NCBI GenBank assembly: GCA_902781705.1
Contig: CACZKE010000002.1
Span: 124,001-188,000 of the forward strand
Reading direction: 5' to 3'
From: an uncultured Bacteroidia bacterium
GTDB taxonomy: Bacteria > Bacteroidota > Bacteroidia > Bacteroidales > UBA932
DNA length: 64,000 nt
Under the pieces are notes generated by a model that did no database searches, had not been told where the DNA came from, and worked only from the letters and a program-made list of their open reading frames with translations. A program made the translations under genes and the position numbers. Position 1 is the stretch's first letter. Each line of letters starts with the position of its first letter. Shown here piece by piece: positions 61,020 to 64,000 of this stretch.

Positions 61020-61420
61020 TTGCGCAGTTTCCGGAGGTTGAGGAGGATAACGATGAGGGTACCGGCGGCCATGGCCAGGAGGTCCGCCCGGAAATCCAGG
61101 GGATCTCCGCTGCGGTAGGTCGTCAGGCGGGCCTGTCCCACCTCCGTTCCGGCGGCGAAAAGCAGGCCGGCGACGAAGGCTGCCATGGCACAAAGGACTG
61201 AGGGCAAGAACTTTTCAGCGTATCGGTCAAAGGCGAAATAGGCGAGTACCGGGAAGGGGAGGAACATCAGGAAATGGACGACCTTGTCCATCGGGATGCC
61301 CCACAGGGAACGCGGAACGTCGGGCACGCTGTCGAACTGGCCGAAACACAGCCAGATGACGGCGGCGAGGTACAGGACGGACAGGATCCTCGCGGCAAGC
61401 AGGCGGTTGCGCGGGCTCAT
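61016..61420 (-). CDS. VanZ-like membrane protein
   Basis: A 134-residue protein with four hydrophobic segments. MDKVVHFLMFLPFPVLAYFAF and the GTEVGQ segment are typical of VanZ-like proteins, a family named for teicoplanin resistance but mostly of unknown function. It overlaps its neighbours by four bases on both sides (61016-61019 and 61417-61420). Confidence 0.82.
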   Translation of the reverse strand: MSPRNRLLAARILSVLYLAAVIWLCFGQFDSVPDVPRSLWGIPMDKVVHFLMFLPFPVLAYFAFDRYAEKFLPSVLCAMAAFVAGLLFAAGTEVGQARLTTYRSGDPLDFRADLLAMAAGTLIVILLNLRKLRK

Positions 61421-62052
61421 CCGAGCAGGAGTTCACCGAAGAACTCCGGGCGGTGGAAGTCCGGGGAGGGCGTGCCCACCGGATTCCAACTCACGAAGTG
61501 CGGATGGGCGGTCTTGTCACCGCATTTGTAGAAATTGGCCCGGACCTTTTCCGGAAGGTTCTCCGGGTCGATGCCCACGAGTTCGAAGGGAATCACGACC
61601 GTGACGCGCCAGTTCCAGATGCCGCCGTCGAATTCCTGCGGCCCTTCGAACTGGGCGGTCCGGATGATCTCCTCCATCTCTTCCGCGGGGCGCTTGGCAC
61701 GGTTTTCCCGGCCGGGACCCTTGGCGGCAAGGACCTTTCCGAGCGGATTGATCTCGAAATTGTAGTATTCGCTTCCGTCGGGATTCCCGAGGAACACTTC
61801 CACGCAACTGTCTTCCCACTGGCGTCCGTTGTCCTCCGTGTTGAGGGCCCTGAGGTCAAGTCCGCTCACGCGGAAGTCCACGATCAGGGCCTCCTCCGTC
61901 CGGGCGATGCGGCCCGCGCAGAAGGGAGCGTAAGGGAAGTCGGCCGGCCAGTTGACCTGGTCCACCTGGAAGGGGGCGCCGTGAAGTTCGAGAGCGGTGT
62001 CGAGGTCCAGTTCCTCGAAATCGGCGATAAGGGGTACGCGTATCTGTCTCAT
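61417..62052 (-). CDS. CBM9-like carbohydrate-binding protein
   Basis: A 211-residue protein resembling the carbohydrate-binding family 9-like proteins: APFCAGRIARTEEALIVDFRVSG, then WEDSCVEVFLGNPDGSEYYNFEINPLG, then WNWRVTVVIPFELVGI. The tryptophans and the E-x-F-x-N pattern form the usual binding face. No signal peptide is visible, so it is probably cytoplasmic, which is unusual for a glycan binder. Its ATG overlaps the ABC exporter stop. Confidence 0.82.
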   Translation of the reverse strand: MRQIRVPLIADFEELDLDTALELHGAPFQVDQVNWPADFPYAPFCAGRIARTEEALIVDFRVSGLDLRALNTEDNGRQWEDSCVEVFLGNPDGSEYYNFEINPLGKVLAAKGPGRENRAKRPAEEMEEIIRTAQFEGPQEFDGGIWNWRVTVVIPFELVGIDPENLPEKVRANFYKCGDKTAHPHFVSWNPVGTPSPDFHRPEFFGELLLG

Positions 62053-63899
62053 AAGGATTGCATGTCGTTGAGTTTCTTGTAATAACCGTCCAGGGCGATG
62101 AGTTCCTCGTGCCGTCCGCGCTCGACCACTTTCCCTTCGTGGAGGACGATGATTTCGTCGGCATTCTTCACGGTGGAGAGGCGGTGGGCGATGGCGATGG
62201 TGGTGCGGGTGTTCATCAGATGGTCCAGGGCGTCCTGGACGATGCGTTCGGATTCGGTGTCCAGGGAGGCGGTGGCCTCGTCCAGGATCAGGATGGGCGG
62301 GTTCTTGAGGATGGCCCGGGCGATGGACAGGCGCTGCCGCTGTCCGCCGGAGAGTTTGGTGCCCCGGTCGCCGATGTTGGTTTGGTAGCCTTCGGGCTTT
62401 TCCATGATGAAGTCATGGGCATTGGCGATCTTCGCCGCGGCGACGACCTCTTCCTCCGTGGCGTTCTCCACCCCGAAGGCGATGTTGTTGAAGATGGTGT
62501 CGTTGAACAGGATCGGGTCCTGGTTCACGTTCCCCATCAGGCCGCGGAGGTCCTTGACTTTCAGGCTCTTGATGTCTTTTCCGTCAATGGTGATCCGGCC
62601 ACCTGTCGCATCGTAGAAACGGGGAATGAGGTCCACGAGGGTGGATTTTCCGGCGCCGGATTCGCCCACGATCGCGACCATCTTTCCGCGTGGGATTTCG
62701 AGGTCCACCCCCTTGAGCACTTCGCGCCCGCTCTCGTAGGAGAACTGGACGCCCTCGAAGGAGATCCGGTCCTTGAATGCTTGGATGCCGGCTGCGTCCG
62801 GGGCCTCCTGGATGGGATTCTCCGCCTCGAGGATGCGGTTGATGCGCTCCATCGACGCAAGTCCCTTGGGAATGCCGTAGGTGGCGCGGGAGAGTTCCTT
62901 GATGGGTTCGATCACCGAGTAGAGGATGATCATGAAGAAGATGAACTGGGAGGCGTCCATGAAACTGCCGCCGAACAGGCCCTTGCCCCGGATGATCAGG
63001 TAGCCGCCGAAGGCGAGGACCGCCATGATCATCACCGTTCCGAGAAATTCGCTGACGGGATGGGCCGATGCCTGGCGCGTGTTCACCCGGTTGATCTTCC
63101 GGCGCATCCGGTCGGTGACGCCCTCGAAGCGGTCGGACATCTTTTTCTCGGCGTTGAAGGCCTTGATGACGCGGAGGCCGCCCAGGGTTTCCTCCACCTG
63201 GGCCATGGTGTCGCTCCAGAGGGTCTGCGCCTCCAGGGACTGCCGCTTGAGCTGCTTGCCGATGACGCCCATCACCCAGACGAAGGCGGGGACGAAGGTG
63301 AGCATGACAAGCATCATTTCCGGGCTCAGGAACACCAGGAATCCGAAATACAGGACGATCAGGATCGGGTCCTTGATGAGCATTTCGATGGAGGCGGTGA
63401 TGGAGGTCTCCACTTCGTTCACGTCACCGCTCATCCGGGCGATGATGTCGCCCTTGCGCTCCTGGGAGAAAAAGCCGATGGGCAGGTTCAGGATCTTGTT
63501 GTAGATGCGGTTCCGGATATCTTTCACGATGCCGGTGCGGATGGGAATCATCACGGCGGCGGACCCGAAGTAGCAGGAGGTCTTGAGGGCCGTGAAGAAG
63601 ATCATGACGGCGCACAGCAGCAGCAGGGCCGTAACCGCTCCGTGCTGGGCGGAAAAGTCGGACACCAGCCAGTAGGCATTGTTCACGAGGGTGTCCTTGA
63701 ACGAATATCCTTCCGTTCCCCAGGGAATGAACGCGTACTGCGCCGTATCCAGCCGGAACAGGATGTTCAGCAGCGGAACGATGACTGCGAAGGAAAAGAT
63801 ATTGAATATGGCGGACAGGATGTTCAGGACGACCGCCCCGGCCAGGTAACCTTTGTAGGGGAGGGCGTACTGCCGCATCATCTTGAGGAAATCGCGCAT
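62049..63899 (-). CDS. MsbA-like ABC exporter
   Basis: A 616-residue half-transporter: six membrane segments (about 1-320) and an ATPase domain with Walker A GESGAGKST (412-420), signature LSGGQRQ and Walker B ILILDEATASLD. The fusion of both domains matches MsbA/lipid exporters, which flip lipid A precursors or other lipids across the inner membrane. The start at 63899 is the conserved N-terminus; a longer frame runs into the promoter. First gene of the operon with the CBM9-like, VanZ-like and amidase genes. Confidence 0.92.
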   Translation of the reverse strand: MRDFLKMMRQYALPYKGYLAGAVVLNILSAIFNIFSFAVIVPLLNILFRLDTAQYAFIPWGTEGYSFKDTLVNNAYWLVSDFSAQHGAVTALLLLCAVMIFFTALKTSCYFGSAAVMIPIRTGIVKDIRNRIYNKILNLPIGFFSQERKGDIIARMSGDVNEVETSITASIEMLIKDPILIVLYFGFLVFLSPEMMLVMLTFVPAFVWVMGVIGKQLKRQSLEAQTLWSDTMAQVEETLGGLRVIKAFNAEKKMSDRFEGVTDRMRRKINRVNTRQASAHPVSEFLGTVMIMAVLAFGGYLIIRGKGLFGGSFMDASQFIFFMIILYSVIEPIKELSRATYGIPKGLASMERINRILEAENPIQEAPDAAGIQAFKDRISFEGVQFSYESGREVLKGVDLEIPRGKMVAIVGESGAGKSTLVDLIPRFYDATGGRITIDGKDIKSLKVKDLRGLMGNVNQDPILFNDTIFNNIAFGVENATEEEVVAAAKIANAHDFIMEKPEGYQTNIGDRGTKLSGGQRQRLSIARAILKNPPILILDEATASLDTESERIVQDALDHLMNTRTTIAIAHRLSTVKNADEIIVLHEGKVVERGRHEELIALDGYYKKLNDMQSL

Positions 63900-63925
63900 C
63901 CGGAATCTAGTTTTCGATAATCCTA

Positions 63926-63933
63926 CAAATTTA
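63926..63933 (-). promoter_or_regulatory. -7 box for the ABC exporter operon
   Basis: TAAATTTG on the minus strand, 26 bases before the ATG. Confidence 0.65.
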
Positions 63934-63944
63934 AGCAAAATCGC

Positions 63945-63952
63945 TATCTTTG
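63945..63952 (+). promoter_or_regulatory. -7 box for the gene starting at 63974
   Basis: TATCTTTG on the plus strand, 21 bases before an ATG; divergent from the ABC exporter promoter. Confidence 0.7.
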
Positions 63953-63973
63953 CAAAGAATAAAAGGTAGCGCC

Positions 63974-64000
63974 ATGAGTGAGATCTGCTTCATCATCCCG
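63974..64000 (+). CDS. 5' end of a probable glycosyltransferase gene (truncated by window edge)
   Basis: Nine codons encoding MSEICFIIP follow a consensus promoter. This opening resembles family 2 glycosyltransferases (xxxFIIPVYN), but nine residues are too few for a firm call. Confidence 0.4.

Noticed and set aside
58131-61118. A 995-codon open frame antisense to the amidase-like gene
   Set aside because: It is a shadow of a GC-rich gene: composition is dominated by G, V, E, D, H and R in the pattern of reverse-complemented codons, it has no recognisable domain, and the opposite strand has a signal peptide and clear domains.
62058-63920. A 620-codon open frame antisense to the ABC exporter
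   Set aside because: Same shadow effect; the Walker and signature motifs lie on the minus strand.

Overview
The window is one contiguous, GC-rich piece of a Bacteroidales-type genome (phylum Bacteroidota). The evidence is the SusC/SusD pair, FimA/FimB(Mfa)-type fimbrial lipoproteins, a Bacteroides-like serine palmitoyltransferase for sphingolipids, a tmRNA tag ending in YALAA, and many promoters with the Bacteroidota -7 box TAnnTTTG. Gene density is high, most gaps are only a few bases, and ATGA start/stop overlaps are frequent. No transposase, integrase, phage gene or CRISPR array was seen. The exact family or genus cannot be read from the sequence.

Layout. 1-7674 (+): a nutrient-uptake locus with a SusC C-terminal fragment, SusD, an HExxH zinc-metallohydrolase lipoprotein, a DUF4302 lipoprotein and a double-BACON lipoprotein. 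It has no glycoside hydrolase, so a peptide or protein ligand is plausible. 7777-9858 (-): spt and yicC. 9940-13865 (+): glnS coupled to two membrane acyltransferases. 13899-16979 (-): fucose isomerase and fucose permease. 17073-24828: a surface-polysaccharide cluster with a flippase, four glycosyltransferases, an Fe-S protein and a pyruvyl-transferase-like protein. 24926-28709 (+): secA and a bactofilin. 28885-29843: msrC, ssrA (tmRNA) and tRNA-Val. 29888-30544 (-): an NlpC/P60 lipoprotein.

30594-39789 (-): a seven-gene type V fimbria-like operon. In transcription order it holds a small SSB, an OmpA-like lipoprotein, the probable shaft pilin, an accessory pilin, a FimB/Mfa2 anchor, another fimbrillin-like protein and a 986-residue tip-adhesin candidate. 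40090-46480: a zinc-ribbon protein, a nucleoside permease, tgt, an LptF/LptG-type permease, dut, murF and a PAP2 phosphatase. 46485-51948 (-): obg, a large MscS channel, a ZIP transporter and mutY. 52017-57114: a DUF389 membrane protein (+), then an operon (-) of a DUF1538 membrane protein, two PII-like proteins and a TGS-uridine-kinase-type protein. 57189-58025 (+): an AraC regulator. 58035-63899 (-): four overlapping genes, namely an MsbA-like ABC exporter, a CBM9-like protein, a VanZ-like protein and a long secreted amidase-like protein. From 63974 (+): the first nine codons of a probable glycosyltransferase.

Most worth a second look: the DUF1538/PII-like/kinase operon; the fimbrial operon led by an SSB; the 994-residue protein in which an Amidase_3-type catalytic domain seems to be split by a golvesin-like domain; a Tgt that has lost the three zinc cysteines; a short dispersed palindrome sitting against stop codons; and several promoters whose -7 box is only 4-5 nt from the start codon, which implies leaderless mRNAs. 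All functional statements come from reading the sequence and from family knowledge; no database search was run.
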